64,000 nt of DNA from assembly GCF_002795405.1 (NCBI RefSeq), contig NZ_PHGZ01000013.1, positions 186,001 to 250,000 of the forward strand. The letters are read 5' to 3'. Of the stretch, positions 33,992-44,909 are shown in pieces. Positions within the stretch are counted from its first letter, which is position 1. Every line of letters starts with the position of its first letter. A model generated the notes under the pieces. The model saw only the letters and a program-made list of their open reading frames with translations. It was not told the DNA's origin and ran no database searches. A program made the translations under genes and the position numbers. This stretch comes from Caviibacterium pharyngocola. Lineage in GTDB: Bacteria > Pseudomonadota > Gammaproteobacteria > Enterobacterales > Pasteurellaceae.

Positions 33992-35182
33992 ATGCAATTT
34001 ACCGAAACGCTGAAAGCCTATTATGAACGTTGGACTACATTAGCGCCGAGCAATTTATTGTATGATCGTGCGCTGATATGGTTGTTTATTATTCTATTAT
34101 TAGTCGGTCTGGTTGCCGTTTCGTCGGCGTCGATTCCCGTCGGTACGCGCTTGTTCAACGATCCCTTTTATTTTGCCAAGCGTGACGCCGGTTATGTCGT
34201 AGTTTCACTATTTGCCTGCTATTTCTGTTTGCAAATTTCAATGGAAAGCTGGGAAAAATGGCACGCCTATTTATTTTGGGCAGCGGTATTTCTCTTAGTT
34301 TTGGTACTTGTACCGGGAATCGGTTCCAAAATCAACGGCGCACGACGTTGGATCTCATTGGTTTTCTTCAATTTCCAACCGGCGGAATTTGCAAAATTGG
34401 CGCTGACTTGTTTCTTGGCGAGCTATTTTACCCGCCGTTATGACGAAGTACGCAGCCGCAAACTCAGTGCCTTTAAACCGATGATCGTAATGGGGGTGCT
34501 CGGCGGATTATTGTTGTTGCAGCCGGATTTGGGAAGTACGGTGGTGCTTTTTGTGATCACCTTCGGTTTATTATTTATTACCGGCGCAAACTTCTGGCAA
34601 TTCGTGGCGTTAGGCGGCTGCGGCGTCGGATTGATTTTGATATTGGCGGTATCGTCGGCATACCGCTTAAAACGTTTAACCGGCTTTATGGATCCCTTCC
34701 AAGACCCTTACGGCACGGGGTTCCAGCTTTCCAACTCGTTAATGGCGTTCGGGCGCGGCGAATTTACCGGTGAAGGATTGGGTAATTCGATTCAAAAATT
34801 AGAATATCTGCCGGAAGCGCATACCGACTTCGTAATGGCGGTGATCGGCGAAGAATTCGGCTTTATCGGTATTCTGACTGTGGTGATTTTGTTGGCGTTA
34901 TTGATTTTCCGCGCAATGAAAATCGGACGCGAATCCTTATTATTGGAACAACGCTTTAAAGGTTTTTTTGCCTTTGGTATCAGTTTCTGGATTTTTTTCC
35001 AAGGCTTTGTCAATTTAGGTATGGCGTTGGGATTATTGCCGACCAAAGGGTTAACTTTCCCGTTGGTCAGTTACGGCGGTTCAAGTTTAATTATTATGTC
35101 CGTAACGATCGGCGTATTATTGCGTATTGATCACGAAAACCGTTTAATGCGTGGCGGTCAGGCGCGCTTGCGGGATGATTAA
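33992..35182 (+). CDS. ftsW: Septal peptidoglycan glycosyltransferase FtsW
   Basis: A 396-aa SEDS-family membrane protein with about ten helices that polymerises septal glycan with FtsI. Signature segments are [20 protein letters not shown], the [16 protein letters not shown] loop with its conserved aspartate, and [18 protein letters not shown]. Length is near E. coli FtsW (414 aa). It carries the SEDS features shared with RodA, but its place between murD and murG identifies FtsW. Confidence 0.96.
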   Translation: MQFTETLKAYYERWTTLAPSNLLYDRALIWLFIILLLVGLVAVSSASIPVGTRLFNDPFYFAKRDAGYVVVSLFACYFCLQISMESWEKWHAYLFWAAVFLLVLVLVPGIGSKINGARRWISLVFFNFQPAEFAKLALTCFLASYFTRRYDEVRSRKLSAFKPMIVMGVLGGLLLLQPDLGSTVVLFVITFGLLFITGANFWQFVALGGCGVGLILILAVSSAYRLKRLTGFMDPFQDPYGTGFQLSNSLMAFGRGEFTGEGLGNSIQKLEYLPEAHTDFVMAVIGEEFGFIGILTVVILLALLIFRAMKIGRESLLLEQRFKGFFAFGISFWIFFQGFVNLGMALGLLPTKGLTFPLVSYGGSSLIIMSVTIGVLLRIDHENRLMRGGQARLRDD

Positions 35183-35192
35183 GGATAAAATT

Positions 35193-36254
35193 GTGACTAA
35201 GGAAACCAAAAAGAAATTATTAGTAATGGCGGGCGGCACCGGCGGACACGTTTTTCCGGCAATTGCCGTTGCGCGCTGTTTACAGCAACAAGGTTGGGAA
35301 ATCTGTTGGCTGGGAACAAAAGATCGAATGGAAGCGCAGCTTGTGCCTAAACACGGCATTCCTATCGAATTTATTCAAATTTCAGGCTTGCGCGGTAAGG
35401 GCATTAAAGCCTTATTAGCTGCGCCCTTTGCCATTTTCCGTGCGGTAATGCAGGCGCGAAAAATTATTCGTCGCTATCAACCGAATGCTGTGTTGGGAAT
35501 GGGCGGTTATGTTTCGGGGCCGGGCGGTATTGCGGCGAAATTGTGCGGCGTGCCGATTATTTTGCACGAACAAAATGCCGTCGCCGGTTTAACCAACAGT
35601 TGGTTGGCGAAAATCGCTGCGCGCGTGTTGCAAGCTTTTCCGACAGCCTTTGCCAATGCCGAAGTGGTGGGCAATCCGGTCAGACAAGATTTATTTGCAA
35701 TGCCGGCGCCGCAAACGCGATTTGCCGGAAGAGAAGGGAAATTGAAGGTGTTGGTGGTCGGCGGTAGTCAGGGCGCCAGAGTATTGAATTTAGTAATGCC
35801 GCAAGTGGTCGAACGCTTGGGCGATAAATTACAGGTTCGTCATCAAGTTGGCGCCGGATCCGTTGAAAATATCACCGCACTTTATGCGCCGAAGGCGGAT
35901 GTCACCGTCACCGAATTTATTGATGATATGGCGGAAGCTTATGCGTGGGCGGATATTGTGATTTGTCGTTCCGGTGCGTTGACGGTGTGCGAATTGGCGG
36001 CGGTGGGGACGCCGGCGATTTTCGTGCCGTTCCAACATAAAGATCAGCAGCAATATTTAAACGCGAAATATTTGGCGGATGTCGGCGCGGCGGAAATCAT
36101 TCAACAAAAAGATTTAACTGCGGATGCGTTGGTAGAATTATTAAATCGTTTGGATCGTGAGAAATTATTAGCTATGGCGATCAAGGCGAAAGAAATGGCG
36201 GCTCCGTTGTCTGCACAGCGTGTTGCGGACGTGGTGGCGGAAGCGGCGAAATAA
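35193..36254 (+). CDS. murG: Lipid II GlcNAc transferase MurG
   Basis: A 353-aa GT-B glycosyltransferase that adds GlcNAc to lipid I, giving lipid II. N-terminal [16 protein letters not shown] and C-terminal [17 protein letters not shown] are the two nucleotide/lipid motifs. I chose GTG 35193 because an AAGGA ribosome-binding site lies 7 bases before it and the product begins [15 protein letters not shown], the family length. An ATG at 35175 overlaps ftsW and would add six residues. Confidence 0.95.
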   Translation: MTKETKKKLLVMAGGTGGHVFPAIAVARCLQQQGWEICWLGTKDRMEAQLVPKHGIPIEFIQISGLRGKGIKALLAAPFAIFRAVMQARKIIRRYQPNAVLGMGGYVSGPGGIAAKLCGVPIILHEQNAVAGLTNSWLAKIAARVLQAFPTAFANAEVVGNPVRQDLFAMPAPQTRFAGREGKLKVLVVGGSQGARVLNLVMPQVVERLGDKLQVRHQVGAGSVENITALYAPKADVTVTEFIDDMAEAYAWADIVICRSGALTVCELAAVGTPAIFVPFQHKDQQQYLNAKYLADVGAAEIIQQKDLTADALVELLNRLDREKLLAMAIKAKEMAAPLSAQRVADVVAEAAK

Positions 36255-36274
36255 TCGAATTTGGGGATAGACAA

Positions 36275-37705
36275 ATGAAAGCTTTTCAAGAAAGAGTCAG
36301 ACAAACCGTGCCGGAAATGCGACGGGTAAAACAGATCCATTTTGTCGGTATCGGCGGTGCCGGAATGGGCGGTATCGCGGAAGTATTGTTAAACGAGGGT
36401 TATGTGGTGACCGGTTCCGATATTGCGGAAAGTGCGGTGACAAATCGTTTAATTTCATTGGGGGCGAAAGTGTATTTTTCTCACGAAGCCTCGAATGTGG
36501 AAGGTGCTAGTGTCGTGGTGGTATCCAGCGCAATCAAAAATGATAATTTAGAAGTAGTTGCGGCGCATCAAAAACGTATTCCGGTGATTCAACGAGCGCA
36601 AATGCTGGCGGAAATTATGCGTTTCAGACACGGTATCGCCGTGGCGGGTACGCACGGAAAAACTACTACAACTGCAATGATTTCAATGATTTATGCGCAA
36701 GCAGGATTAGACCCGACCTTTGTAAACGGCGGTTTGGTCAAATCGGCAGGTACTAATGCGCATTTAGGTTGCAGCCGTTATTTAATCGCCGAAGCCGATG
36801 AAAGCGACGCGTCGTTTTTACATTTGCAACCGATGGTTTCCGTGGTCACGAATATAGAACCGGATCATATGGATACTTATCACGGTGATTTTGAAGAAAT
36901 GAAACAAACCTATGTGAATTTCTTACATAATTTACCGTTTTACGGATTAGCGGTGCTATGTGCGGATGATCCGGTTTTGCACGAACTGATCCCGCAAGTC
37001 GGTCGCCAAGTGGTGACATACGGCTTTAGCGAACACGCCGATTATCGGATTGAAGATTATCAACAAACCGGTTTTCAAGGGCATTATACGGTGGTGACTC
37101 CGGCCGGAAAACGCATTGACGTGTTGTTAAACGTGCCGGGCAAACATAATGCGTTAAATGCGACGGCGGCGTTAGCGGTGGCGAAAGAAGAAGGTATCGG
37201 CGATGAGGCTATTTTAGCTGCGTTGGCGGATTTCCAAGGCGCGGGACGTCGTTTTGATCAGCTGGGTGAATTTATTCGTCCGAACGGTAAAGTAATGTTG
37301 GTGGACGATTACGGACACCACCCGACCGAAGTGGGCGTGACCATTGATGCAGCACGCAAAGGCTGGGAAAACAAGCGAATCGTGATGATTTTCCAACCGC
37401 ATCGTTATTCGAGAACCCGCGATTTGTTCGATGATTTCGTGCGCGTGTTATCCCAAGTGGATTGTTTAATTATGCTGGATGTTTATGCGGCGGGCGAAGC
37501 GCCGATTGCCGGCGCGGACAGCCGTTCGTTGTGTCGTTCGATTCGTAATTTAGGCAAAGTGGATCCGATTTTTGTGGCGGATCACAGCCAATTAGCGGAA
37601 ATTTTGGATCAAATTGTACAAGACGGCGATTTGATTTTAGCGCAAGGTGCGGGAAATGTGAGCAAATTATCCCGTCAATTAGCGGAAGTGTGGACAAAAG
37701 AATAG
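36275..37705 (+). CDS. murC: UDP-MurNAc:L-alanine ligase MurC
   Basis: A 476-aa Mur ligase that adds the first residue, L-alanine, to UDP-MurNAc. It has the N-terminal UDP-binding [17 protein letters not shown] motif, the ATP loop [14 protein letters not shown], and [10 protein letters not shown] and [12 protein letters not shown] of the central and C-terminal domains. Its ATP loop GTHGKTT separates MurC from the other ligases. Length is close to E. coli MurC (491 aa). Confidence 0.97.
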   Translation: MKAFQERVRQTVPEMRRVKQIHFVGIGGAGMGGIAEVLLNEGYVVTGSDIAESAVTNRLISLGAKVYFSHEASNVEGASVVVVSSAIKNDNLEVVAAHQKRIPVIQRAQMLAEIMRFRHGIAVAGTHGKTTTTAMISMIYAQAGLDPTFVNGGLVKSAGTNAHLGCSRYLIAEADESDASFLHLQPMVSVVTNIEPDHMDTYHGDFEEMKQTYVNFLHNLPFYGLAVLCADDPVLHELIPQVGRQVVTYGFSEHADYRIEDYQQTGFQGHYTVVTPAGKRIDVLLNVPGKHNALNATAALAVAKEEGIGDEAILAALADFQGAGRRFDQLGEFIRPNGKVMLVDDYGHHPTEVGVTIDAARKGWENKRIVMIFQPHRYSRTRDLFDDFVRVLSQVDCLIMLDVYAAGEAPIAGADSRSLCRSIRNLGKVDPIFVADHSQLAEILDQIVQDGDLILAQGAGNVSKLSRQLAEVWTKE

Positions 37706-37715
37706 GAAGTAAGCA

Positions 37716-38642
37716 ATGAGTAAACCGTTAAAACAACAAAAAATCGCCGTATTATTGGGCGGCACGTCCGCAGAACGCGAAGTGTCGCTAAACTCCGGAA
37801 GTGCGGTGCTAAATGCGTTAAAAAATCAAGGATTTGACGCACATCCCATCGATCCGAAAACTTTTCCTGTGGCGACCTTAAAAGAGCAAGGTTTCGATCG
37901 CGTGTTTAATATCTTGCATGGACGCGGCGGCGAAGATGGCACAATGCAAGGCTTGTTGGAACAAATCGGTATGCCTTACACCGGCTGCGGCGTAATGGCA
38001 TCGGCACTGACAATGGATAAAATGCGCACCAAAATGTTATGGAAAGCTTTCGGTTTGCCGGTGGCGGATATGGTGATTGTGACGCGCAGCACCTTTGCCG
38101 AACTAAATCCGGCGGATGTTGTCGAAAAATTGGGATTGCCGTTAATGGTTAAGCCGTCTTTGGAAGGTTCAAGCGTCGGGTTAACCAAAGTGAAAGCCGT
38201 CGAAGAACTAAAAAGTGCGGTGGAAATTGCGTTAAATCACGATGAAACCGTTTTAATCGAAGAATGGTTGGCAGGGGATGAATTTACCGTGCCGGTATTG
38301 GATAGCGAAGTGTTACCGTCGATTAAAATCGTGCCGGAAGGCGAATTTTATGATTATAACGCCAAATATATTTCCGATAATACGCAATATTTTTGCCCGT
38401 CCGGTTTAAGCGATGAACGCGAGCAGGAATTAAAAGAATTGGTAAAACGCGCTTATGATGCGGTCGGTTGCCGCGGTTGGAGCCGTATTGACGTGATGAT
38501 GAACGGAAACGGCGAATTCCGCTTGGTGGAAGTAAATACTAATCCGGGAATGACAAGCCATAGCTTATTCCCGAAATCGGCGGCAACGGTCGGTTATTCT
38601 TTTGAACAGCTTGTCGTGAAAATCTTGGAGTTGAGCGCGTAA
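37716..38642 (+). CDS. ddlB: D-alanine:D-alanine ligase DdlB
   Basis: A 308-aa ATP-grasp ligase that makes the D-Ala-D-Ala used by MurF. Motifs are [48 protein letters not shown] and [15 protein letters not shown]. Length matches E. coli DdlB (306 aa). Its stop overlaps the ftsQ start (TAATG). The last residues of the omega-loop region look normal for D-Ala rather than D-lactate ligases. Confidence 0.97.
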   Translation: MSKPLKQQKIAVLLGGTSAEREVSLNSGSAVLNALKNQGFDAHPIDPKTFPVATLKEQGFDRVFNILHGRGGEDGTMQGLLEQIGMPYTGCGVMASALTMDKMRTKMLWKAFGLPVADMVIVTRSTFAELNPADVVEKLGLPLMVKPSLEGSSVGLTKVKAVEELKSAVEIALNHDETVLIEEWLAGDEFTVPVLDSEVLPSIKIVPEGEFYDYNAKYISDNTQYFCPSGLSDEREQELKELVKRAYDAVGCRGWSRIDVMMNGNGEFRLVEVNTNPGMTSHSLFPKSAATVGYSFEQLVVKILELSA

Positions 38643-39409
38643 TGAAGTTATTACGGCATAAAACCACGCAAGGAATCCGGGCGGGGGCGCAAAAATCCGG
38701 CGTTTTTATGCAAATAAAGCCGCTGTTTGTGTTATTATGCCTAGGACTGGCGTTTTATGTTTATTCAAACTGGCAGGAATGGCTGGAAAAGTTAGATAGT
38801 CGCCCGATTAGCGCCTTTGCGCTTGTCGGTTCGCCCACATTTACGACGGATGCCGATGTGCGTGATACCTTGTTGAAAATGGGCGATTTAAAAGGTTTTT
38901 TCGGACAAGATATCGACTTGGTGCGAGAACAAATTCAAACGATGCCGTGGGTTAAAAGTGCGGTGGTGCGGAAAATCTGGCCGGATCGTTTGAGTATTTG
39001 GGTCGCCGAACATTATCCTGTGGCGGTTTGGAATGAAACCGATTATTTATCACGCGAAGGTGTGGTGTTTACATTACCGTCGGAGAAGGTAAAAGAACAA
39101 AATTTGCCTCGCTTGGCAGGGCCGGATTACCAAAGTGCGGTGGTTTTGGACGCTTGGAATAAAATTTATCAGGATTTGAAATCGAAAGGCTTGGTGCTAA
39201 AGGCTGTCGCCATTGATGCGCGAGGATCTTGGCAAGTGGTTTTGGATAATGACGTTAAATTGAAATTGGGTCGCGGCGATTGGAAAGAAAAGTTGGATCG
39301 TTTTGCGACGATTTATCCGCAAATTGAAGTTCCCGAAAATAAAAAACTGTCTTATGTGGATTTAAGATATGGTGTTGGTGCCGCCGTGGGTATGGTGGAT
39401 GCCGACTAG
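38642..39409 (+). CDS. ftsQ: Cell division protein FtsQ
   Basis: A 255-aa bitopic protein: cytoplasmic basic tail, one membrane helix (about 25-43, IKPLFVLLCLGLAFYVY), then the periplasmic POTRA domain (ISAFALVGSPTFTTDADVRDTLL) and beta domain (PWVKSAVVRKIWPDRLSIWVAEHYPVAVWN). It links early and late divisome parts with FtsB and FtsL. Sequence and position between ddlB and ftsA are both diagnostic. Confidence 0.95.
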   Translation: MKLLRHKTTQGIRAGAQKSGVFMQIKPLFVLLCLGLAFYVYSNWQEWLEKLDSRPISAFALVGSPTFTTDADVRDTLLKMGDLKGFFGQDIDLVREQIQTMPWVKSAVVRKIWPDRLSIWVAEHYPVAVWNETDYLSREGVVFTLPSEKVKEQNLPRLAGPDYQSAVVLDAWNKIYQDLKSKGLVLKAVAIDARGSWQVVLDNDVKLKLGRGDWKEKLDRFATIYPQIEVPENKKLSYVDLRYGVGAAVGMVDAD

Positions 39410-39440
39410 CGCTAATAAAAGAATATTGTGAAGTTATAAA

Positions 39441-40718
39441 ATGGCTAAAATTGTGGAATCGAAAACTATTGTAGGGTTGGAAGTCGGCACTTCTAAAGTC
39501 GTCGCGGTTGTCGGTGAAGTATTGCCGGACGGCGTGGTGAACGTGCTGGGCGTCGGAAGTTGTCCGTCGAAAGGTATTGATAAAGGCAGTATTACCGATT
39601 TAAGCGCTGTGGTCACCTCCATTCAACGCGCGATTGAAGCGGCGGAATCCGTTGCCGACTGCCAAATCATCAGTGTGACTTTGGCTATTACCGGCGAGCA
39701 TATTCAAAGCCTGAACGAAAGCGGTTTCGTCCCTATTGCCGACGGTGAAGTGACCCAAGACGAAATTGATTCCGCAATGCATACGGCAAGTTCCGTGCGA
39801 ATGGGCGAAGGTTTATCTTTATTGCATATTATTCCGCAAGAATATGCCGTGGATAAACAAATGAATATTAAAGATCCGCTCGGTTTGCAAGGCGTGCGTT
39901 TAAAAGCGCAAGCGCATTTGATCGCTTGTCATCAAGATTGGTTGAATAATCTGAAAAAAGCGGTGGAACGCTGTAAATTAAAAGTAGATAAAATCGTATT
40001 TTCCGGCGTAGCATCCGGTTATTCCGTGTTAACGGACGACGAAAAAGACTTAGGCGTGTGCTTGATCGATTTCGGTGCCGGCACGATGGACATTGTGGTC
40101 TATACCGACGGTGCATTGAGATTCAGTAAAGTGATTCCTTACGCAGGTAATCGCGTAACGGATGACATCGCATATTATTGTGCGACCTCAAGAGTGGAAG
40201 CGGAAGCCATTAAAATTAACTACGGTAGCGCCTTGAATCCGCCGAGTGCGAATCCGGATAAGAAAATCGAAGTCGTAGGCATCGGCGGGCGCGCACCGCG
40301 TATGTTAACCAAAGAAGAATTATCTAAAGCGACTTGCGGGCGTTATACCGAATTATTGAATTTGGTGAAATACGAATTGAATCAACTCAAATACGAGTTG
40401 GAAAATAAACAAATGAAATTGGAACTTATCGCCGGTGTCGTGATTACCGGCGGGGGAGCTCAAATCGAAGATTTAAAGCAATGCGCCGCCAATGTTTTCG
40501 GTACGCAAGTGCGTATCGGTAGTCCGTTAAATATTACCGGTTTGACAGATTATGTGAATAAACCGCAATATTCGACGGTTATCGGATTGCTACAATATAA
40601 TCACAGCAATGAAGACGAGAGTCCGATTAATGATAACGGCAGCGGTAATGACGGTTTTTGGCGGTCTTTTACCTCGGCGATGAAAAATATTGCGAATAAA
40701 GTGCGCGCAGAATTTTGA
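39441..40718 (+). CDS. ftsA: Cell division protein FtsA
   Basis: A 425-aa actin-like ATPase that tethers FtsZ to the membrane. Sequence motifs include [17 protein letters not shown] (phosphate 1), [14 protein letters not shown] (phosphate 2) and [14 protein letters not shown] (adenosine). The C-terminal helix ([20 protein letters not shown]) is amphipathic and basic, the expected membrane-targeting sequence. Length is near E. coli FtsA (420 aa). Confidence 0.97.
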   Translation: MAKIVESKTIVGLEVGTSKVVAVVGEVLPDGVVNVLGVGSCPSKGIDKGSITDLSAVVTSIQRAIEAAESVADCQIISVTLAITGEHIQSLNESGFVPIADGEVTQDEIDSAMHTASSVRMGEGLSLLHIIPQEYAVDKQMNIKDPLGLQGVRLKAQAHLIACHQDWLNNLKKAVERCKLKVDKIVFSGVASGYSVLTDDEKDLGVCLIDFGAGTMDIVVYTDGALRFSKVIPYAGNRVTDDIAYYCATSRVEAEAIKINYGSALNPPSANPDKKIEVVGIGGRAPRMLTKEELSKATCGRYTELLNLVKYELNQLKYELENKQMKLELIAGVVITGGGAQIEDLKQCAANVFGTQVRIGSPLNITGLTDYVNKPQYSTVIGLLQYNHSNEDESPINDNGSGNDGFWRSFTSAMKNIANKVRAEF

Positions 40719-40803
40719 GAATTTCAATTTTTAATCTACAATAAGAGTAATTTAGGTTTTAATTTTGTGCCGGTTTGGAAATTGGCATTGACGGAGAATA
40801 AAT

Positions 40804-42123
40804 ATGTTTGAACCAGTTGATTACGATCTTGGTGATATGGGCGGAGCTCTCATCAAAGTTGTTGGTGTCGGCGGCGGCGGCGGAAATGCCGTCAATCATA
40901 TGGTTGCCAATATGGTGAAAAACGATATTGGCGGCACATTAATCGGTACCGATGAATTGAGTTACCCGACACCGGATGATGAACACGGCAGAATCATTTT
41001 CTATGCGGTGAATACCGATGCGCAAGCTTTGCGTAAAAGTAACGTACAACAAACGGTTCAAATCGGCGGCGCGACAACCAAAGGTTTGGGGGCAGGAGCC
41101 AATCCGAATGTAGGACGCAAAGCGGCGGAAGACGATCAAGATGCGATTCGGGCAATGTTGGAAGGCGCGGATATGGTGTTTATTGCTGCCGGTATGGGGG
41201 GCGGTACGGGAACCGGAGCCGCACCGATTGTTGCGCAGATCGCGAAAGAATTGGGTATTTTAACTGTTGCCGTCGTGACCAAACCGTTTTCCTTTGAAGG
41301 TAAAAAACGGATGCAATTCGCCGAAATGGGAATTAAGGAACTTTCTAAGCACGTTGACTCTCTAATTATTATACCGAATGAAAAATTGTTGAAGGTATTG
41401 GGCAAAAACGTCACCTTAATTCAAGCGTTTGCCGCCGCGAACGATATTTTGCGTAATGCGGTAACCGGTATTTCCGATATGATTACTTCGCCGGGAATGA
41501 TTAACGTTGACTTTGCGGACGTTCGCACGGTAATGTCCGAAATGGGACGTGCGATGATGGGTTCCGGTATTGCGGAAGGTTCCGCAGGAGACGGTCGTGC
41601 GGAAAAAGCGGCGCAAGACGCGGTTGCCAGCCCGTTGTTGGAAGATGTGGATTTATCCGGTGCTAAGGGCGTATTGGTTAATATTACCGCCGGTTTTAAT
41701 CTCGGTTTGGATGAATTTAATGCAGTGGGCGACATCATTCGAGCGTTTGCTTCCGATGAAGCGACCGTTGTGGTCGGGACGACGTTAGTGCCTGAAATGG
41801 AAGATGAAATTCGTGTTACTATCGTTGCGACCGGTATCGGTGATTTGGAAACGCCGGATATTCAAATTATGCCGAGAACACAAGGTCTTGCTCAACAACC
41901 GACGGCTCAACCGGCAATGAAACCGAATACGTCGGCTTTCGGACAATACGGTAATCAGGCGAATCCTTATGCGCATCAAGCGCAAGAGCCGGCGCCGAAT
42001 CGTCCGGCAAATTTAGCGGATCGTAATATTTTGGATACGCCGATTACGGAAAGATTGACAACTCTTAAAAAGGATGAGAATCTGTTCAACGCAGCTCAGT
42101 TTATGCGTAATTCGGAAAAATAG
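40804..42123 (+). CDS. ftsZ: Cell division protein FtsZ with an N-terminal loop insertion
   Basis: A 439-aa tubulin-like GTPase that forms the Z ring. It has [15 protein letters not shown], the GTP loop [10 protein letters not shown] and the T7 loop [15 protein letters not shown]. Between NAVNHM and NTDAQAL there are 36 residues against 13 in E. coli, an insertion of about 23 residues rich in acidic and polar residues; a similar one exists, as I recall, in H. influenzae. The C-terminal peptide ([15 protein letters not shown]) departs from the usual D-x-PAFLRKQ that binds FtsA and ZipA. An 85-bp leader separates it from ftsA. Confidence 0.97.
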   Translation: MFEPVDYDLGDMGGALIKVVGVGGGGGNAVNHMVANMVKNDIGGTLIGTDELSYPTPDDEHGRIIFYAVNTDAQALRKSNVQQTVQIGGATTKGLGAGANPNVGRKAAEDDQDAIRAMLEGADMVFIAAGMGGGTGTGAAPIVAQIAKELGILTVAVVTKPFSFEGKKRMQFAEMGIKELSKHVDSLIIIPNEKLLKVLGKNVTLIQAFAAANDILRNAVTGISDMITSPGMINVDFADVRTVMSEMGRAMMGSGIAEGSAGDGRAEKAAQDAVASPLLEDVDLSGAKGVLVNITAGFNLGLDEFNAVGDIIRAFASDEATVVVGTTLVPEMEDEIRVTIVATGIGDLETPDIQIMPRTQGLAQQPTAQPAMKPNTSAFGQYGNQANPYAHQAQEPAPNRPANLADRNILDTPITERLTTLKKDENLFNAAQFMRNSEK

Positions 42124-42171
42124 TCCGCAAGGATAAATCTTGTTGTTTAACAATAAGTTAAGAGAAAAATT

Positions 42172-43089
42172 ATGATAAAACAAAGAACATTGAAACAAAG
42201 CATTAAAGTTACCGGTGTGGGATTACATAGCGGTAATAAAGTGACCCTGACTCTGCGCCCTGCAATGGCGAATACAGGTGTCATTTATTGCCGTACCGAT
42301 TTGAATCCGCCGGTTACTTTTCCGGCGAATGCCAATGCGGTTCGCGACACAATGCTTTGTACTTGTTTAGTTAATGAAGAAGGCGTGCGCATTTCCACGG
42401 TCGAACACTTAAATGCTGCGTTGGCGGGATTGGGAATCGATAACGTTATTATCGAAGTGGATGCGCCTGAAATTCCGATTATGGACGGTAGTGCTAGCCC
42501 GTTTATCTACTTATTGCTCGATGCCGGCATTGAAGAACAAAATGCTGCGAAAAAATTTATTCGCGTGAAACAGCCGATTCGCGTAGAAGACGGTGACAAA
42601 TGGGCGGAATTTCGACCTTATAACGGTTTCCGTTTAAACTTTACGATTGATTTCGAACATCCTGCGATTAGCAAAAACGTGCGAAATTATGTAATGGATT
42701 TTTCCGCGCAAGCGTTCGTACAACAAATCAGCCGCGCAAGAACCTTCGGTTTTATGAAAGATATCGAATATCTTCAAGCGCAAGGTTTGGCTTTGGGCGG
42801 TAGCTTGGATAACGCCATCGTATTAGACGATTACCGTATTTTAAACGAAGACGGTTTACGTTTTAAAGACGAATTGGTACGCCATAAAATGTTGGATGCA
42901 ATCGGCGATTTATATATGGCGGGTCACAATATCATCGGTGATTTCAAAGCCTATAAATCAGGGCACGGTTTAAACAACAAATTGCTCCGTGCTTTATTGG
43001 CGAACCAAGAAGCTTGGGAATTCGTGACCTTTGACGATAAAGCGCAAGTGCCGCAAGGTTATACTGCGCAAACTCAAGTCTTTATTTAA
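42172..43089 (+). CDS. lpxC: UDP-3-O-acyl-GlcNAc deacetylase LpxC
   Basis: A 305-aa zinc deacetylase catalysing the committed step of lipid A synthesis. Zinc ligands lie in [10 protein letters not shown] and in [16 protein letters not shown], with the catalytic base in the same segment. Length equals E. coli LpxC (305 aa). As in E. coli it closes the dcw cluster, 48 bp after ftsZ. A strong terminator follows. Confidence 0.97.
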   Translation: MIKQRTLKQSIKVTGVGLHSGNKVTLTLRPAMANTGVIYCRTDLNPPVTFPANANAVRDTMLCTCLVNEEGVRISTVEHLNAALAGLGIDNVIIEVDAPEIPIMDGSASPFIYLLLDAGIEEQNAAKKFIRVKQPIRVEDGDKWAEFRPYNGFRLNFTIDFEHPAISKNVRNYVMDFSAQAFVQQISRARTFGFMKDIEYLQAQGLALGGSLDNAIVLDDYRILNEDGLRFKDELVRHKMLDAIGDLYMAGHNIIGDFKAYKSGHGLNNKLLRALLANQEAWEFVTFDDKAQVPQGYTAQTQVFI

Positions 43090-43106
43090 TTCGGTTTTAA
43101 TACCGA

Positions 43107-43140
43107 AAAAAGCTATATTTCGGCGAAATATAGCTTTTTT
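43107..43140. terminator. Terminator of the dcw-lpxC cluster
   Basis: AAAAAGCTATATTTCG and CGAAATATAGCTTTTT form a near-perfect hairpin ending in T6. A smaller palindrome (TTCGGT...ACCGAA, 43090-43107), the same as that after iscS, precedes it. Confidence 0.9.
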
Positions 43141-43216
43141 ATTATGAATTTCTTCCTAAAGTGCGGTGTAATTTTGGGATGTTTTTGATTATAGGTGTAG
43201 TAACTAGGACGGCAAT

Positions 43217-44374
43217 ATGGCGCTTGATTTAACCGAAATTCGTCAACAAATTACGCAAATTGATCGTAATTTACTGAAATTATTATCCGAACGGCACCGT
43301 TTGGCATTTGATGTCGTGCGTAGTAAGGAAGTGACGCAAAAAGCATTGCGTGATGTGGAACGCGAACAGCAATTATTGCAAGAACTCGTTCGCTTTGCCG
43401 AAAATGAAAATTATCAATTAGAACCGCAATATATTACTCAAATCTTCCAAAAAATTATTGAAGACTCGGTATTAACGCAGCAAGTTTATTTACAAAAGAA
43501 GCTGAACGAACAGCGCGAACGCGATATTCATATCGCCTTCTTAGGTAAACGCGGTTCTTATTCTCATCTTGCCGCACGGAATTATGCGACTCGTTATCAG
43601 GAACAGCTTATCGAAATCAGCTGTAGCTCTTTTGAACAAATCTTTGAAAAAGTGCAAAGCGGCGAAGCGGATTACGGTGTCTTACCGCTTGAAAATACTA
43701 CGTCCGGCGCAATTAACGAAGTGTATGATTTATTACAACACACCGAACTTTCATTGGTCGGCGAATTGGCTTATCCAATCAAACATTGCGTGTTGGTGAA
43801 CGGGCAAGAAGATTTATCGCAAATCGATACCTTATATAGCCACCCGCAAGTCATTCAACAATGCAGCCAATTTATTCGTGAGTTGGATCGCGTTCATATT
43901 GAATATTGTGAAAGCAGCTCGCACGCAATGCAGTTGGTTTCAAGCTTGAACAAACCGAATATCGCCGCATTAGGCAATGAAGACGGTGGAAAATTATACG
44001 GACTGACCGTATTGAAATCTGGCATTGCCAACCAAGAAAACAATATCACGCGATTTATTGTGATTGCGAAAAATCCGGTGGTAGTTTCTCCGCAAATTCA
44101 TACGAAGACCTTATTGTTAATGACCACCTCGCAACAAGCCGGTTCTTTGGTGGATGCGTTATTAGTGTTTAAAAAGCACAACATCAATATGACCAAATTG
44201 GAATCGCGCCCGATTTACGGCAAGCCTTGGGAAGAAATGTTCTATTTGGAAGTGGAAGCGAATATCAACAATCCGGATACTCAGGCGGCATTCGAGGAAT
44301 TAAAACAATACAGTAATTTCCTAAAAGTGCTCGGCTGCTATCCGAGCGAAATCGTCAAACCGGCTAAGGTTTAA
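43217..44374 (+). CDS. pheA: Bifunctional chorismate mutase/prephenate dehydratase
   Basis: A 385-aa enzyme for phenylalanine synthesis. It has an AroQ chorismate mutase domain (about 1-90, [20 protein letters not shown]), a prephenate dehydratase domain (about 105-285, [34 protein letters not shown]) and a C-terminal ACT domain with the phenylalanine-binding [12 protein letters not shown]. Length matches E. coli PheA (386 aa). No convincing attenuator precedes it. Its native downstream terminator is split by the transposon at 44,409. Confidence 0.96.
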   Translation: MALDLTEIRQQITQIDRNLLKLLSERHRLAFDVVRSKEVTQKALRDVEREQQLLQELVRFAENENYQLEPQYITQIFQKIIEDSVLTQQVYLQKKLNEQRERDIHIAFLGKRGSYSHLAARNYATRYQEQLIEISCSSFEQIFEKVQSGEADYGVLPLENTTSGAINEVYDLLQHTELSLVGELAYPIKHCVLVNGQEDLSQIDTLYSHPQVIQQCSQFIRELDRVHIEYCESSSHAMQLVSSLNKPNIAALGNEDGGKLYGLTVLKSGIANQENNITRFIVIAKNPVVVSPQIHTKTLLLMTTSQQAGSLVDALLVFKKHNINMTKLESRPIYGKPWEEMFYLEVEANINNPDTQAAFEELKQYSNFLKVLGCYPSEIVKPAKV

Positions 44375-44400
44375 AACGGCGAATAAAACAAAGTGCGGTG

Positions 44401-44408
44401 ATTTTTTT
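44401..44408. repeat. Left 8-bp target-site duplication (ATTTTTTT)
   Basis: ATTTTTTT lies directly outside the left terminal inverted repeat and is repeated exactly at 52188-52195 outside the right one. Eight bases is the duplication length of IS1595-family insertions. Confidence 0.8.
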
Positions 44409-44433
44409 CGGTATTGTGTAGCAGTTGCACAAA
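44409..44433 (+). repeat. Left terminal inverted repeat of the transposon
   Basis: A 25-bp sequence beginning CGGTATTGTG and ending GTAGCAGTTGCACAAA. It is the inverse of 52163-52187 at 24 of 25 positions (one G/A difference at position 8). GATTTAA follows in both ends, directly on the left and after six extra bases on the right. TGTAGCA from the repeat occurs again inverted at 44452-44458. Confidence 0.88.
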
Positions 44434-44495
44434 GATTTAACTAAGTGTTTTTGCTACATTTTTCTTATCTCATTGTAATTTAAAGGTAAGAAAAA

Positions 44496-44909
44496 ATGAA
44501 TGCGTTAGAAAAGTTATTGATTGAAGAAATTTCCCTTGCAGAACAAGAAAGGGCTGAATTTGAAGCTAAGATAAAGGGGTTAAATCAGAAAATTTTAGAC
44601 TATCGAACTGCGCTAAATCACGCAAGAGATTCAGATTTTTTATTAAGCAAGAAATCTCGCAATGTACGCTTTCAGTCGTCTCCATGCCAATTAGTGGCGC
44701 ATATCCTTAAAAAGCAACCTGAAAAATGGTTTCATACAAATGAAATTACCCTTCAAGCATTGAAATTAGATAACCAGCCTATTGATAATGGTGTGCCGCG
44801 CTTACACTTGCAAACAATGCATAGCACACTAAACCATCTTGTTAAACATTCATTGGTTGAGAAAAAGGTAGAAGGGAAAACGTGTTATTGGCGTTTGAAG
44901 GCAATGTAG
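44496..44909 (+). CDS. Coiled-coil/winged-helix protein of the transposon (plus strand)
   Basis: A 137-aa protein I do not recognise by family. The first 45 or so residues are a charged heptad-like coiled coil (LAEQERAEFEAKIKGLNQKI); the rest looks like a winged helix (HTNEITLQALKL, STLNHLVKHSLVEKKVEGKT, CYWRL). It shares this plan, and a terminal Y/R-W-R-L-K, with the facing protein at 44910-45344. Its stop abuts that gene's stop. A 9-bp inverted repeat (TTTTTCTTA/TAAGAAAAA, 44459-44495) flanks its ribosome-binding site. A DNA-binding accessory role for the transposon is inferred only. Confidence 0.75.
   Translation: MNALEKLLIEEISLAEQERAEFEAKIKGLNQKILDYRTALNHARDSDFLLSKKSRNVRFQSSPCQLVAHILKKQPEKWFHTNEITLQALKLDNQPIDNGVPRLHLQTMHSTLNHLVKHSLVEKKVEGKTCYWRLKAM

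Noticed and set aside
40878-40990. The extra FtsZ residues as a frameshift or assembly artefact
   Set aside because: The frame is intact on both sides, composition matches the gene, and a similar loop is remembered from H. influenzae FtsZ.
43144-43188. A 14-codon frame MNFFLKCGVILGCF before pheA, as a phenylalanine attenuator leader
   Set aside because: It has only three Phe codons, no Shine-Dalgarno, no terminator or antiterminator between it and pheA, and it lies over an uptake signal whose codons explain part of it.
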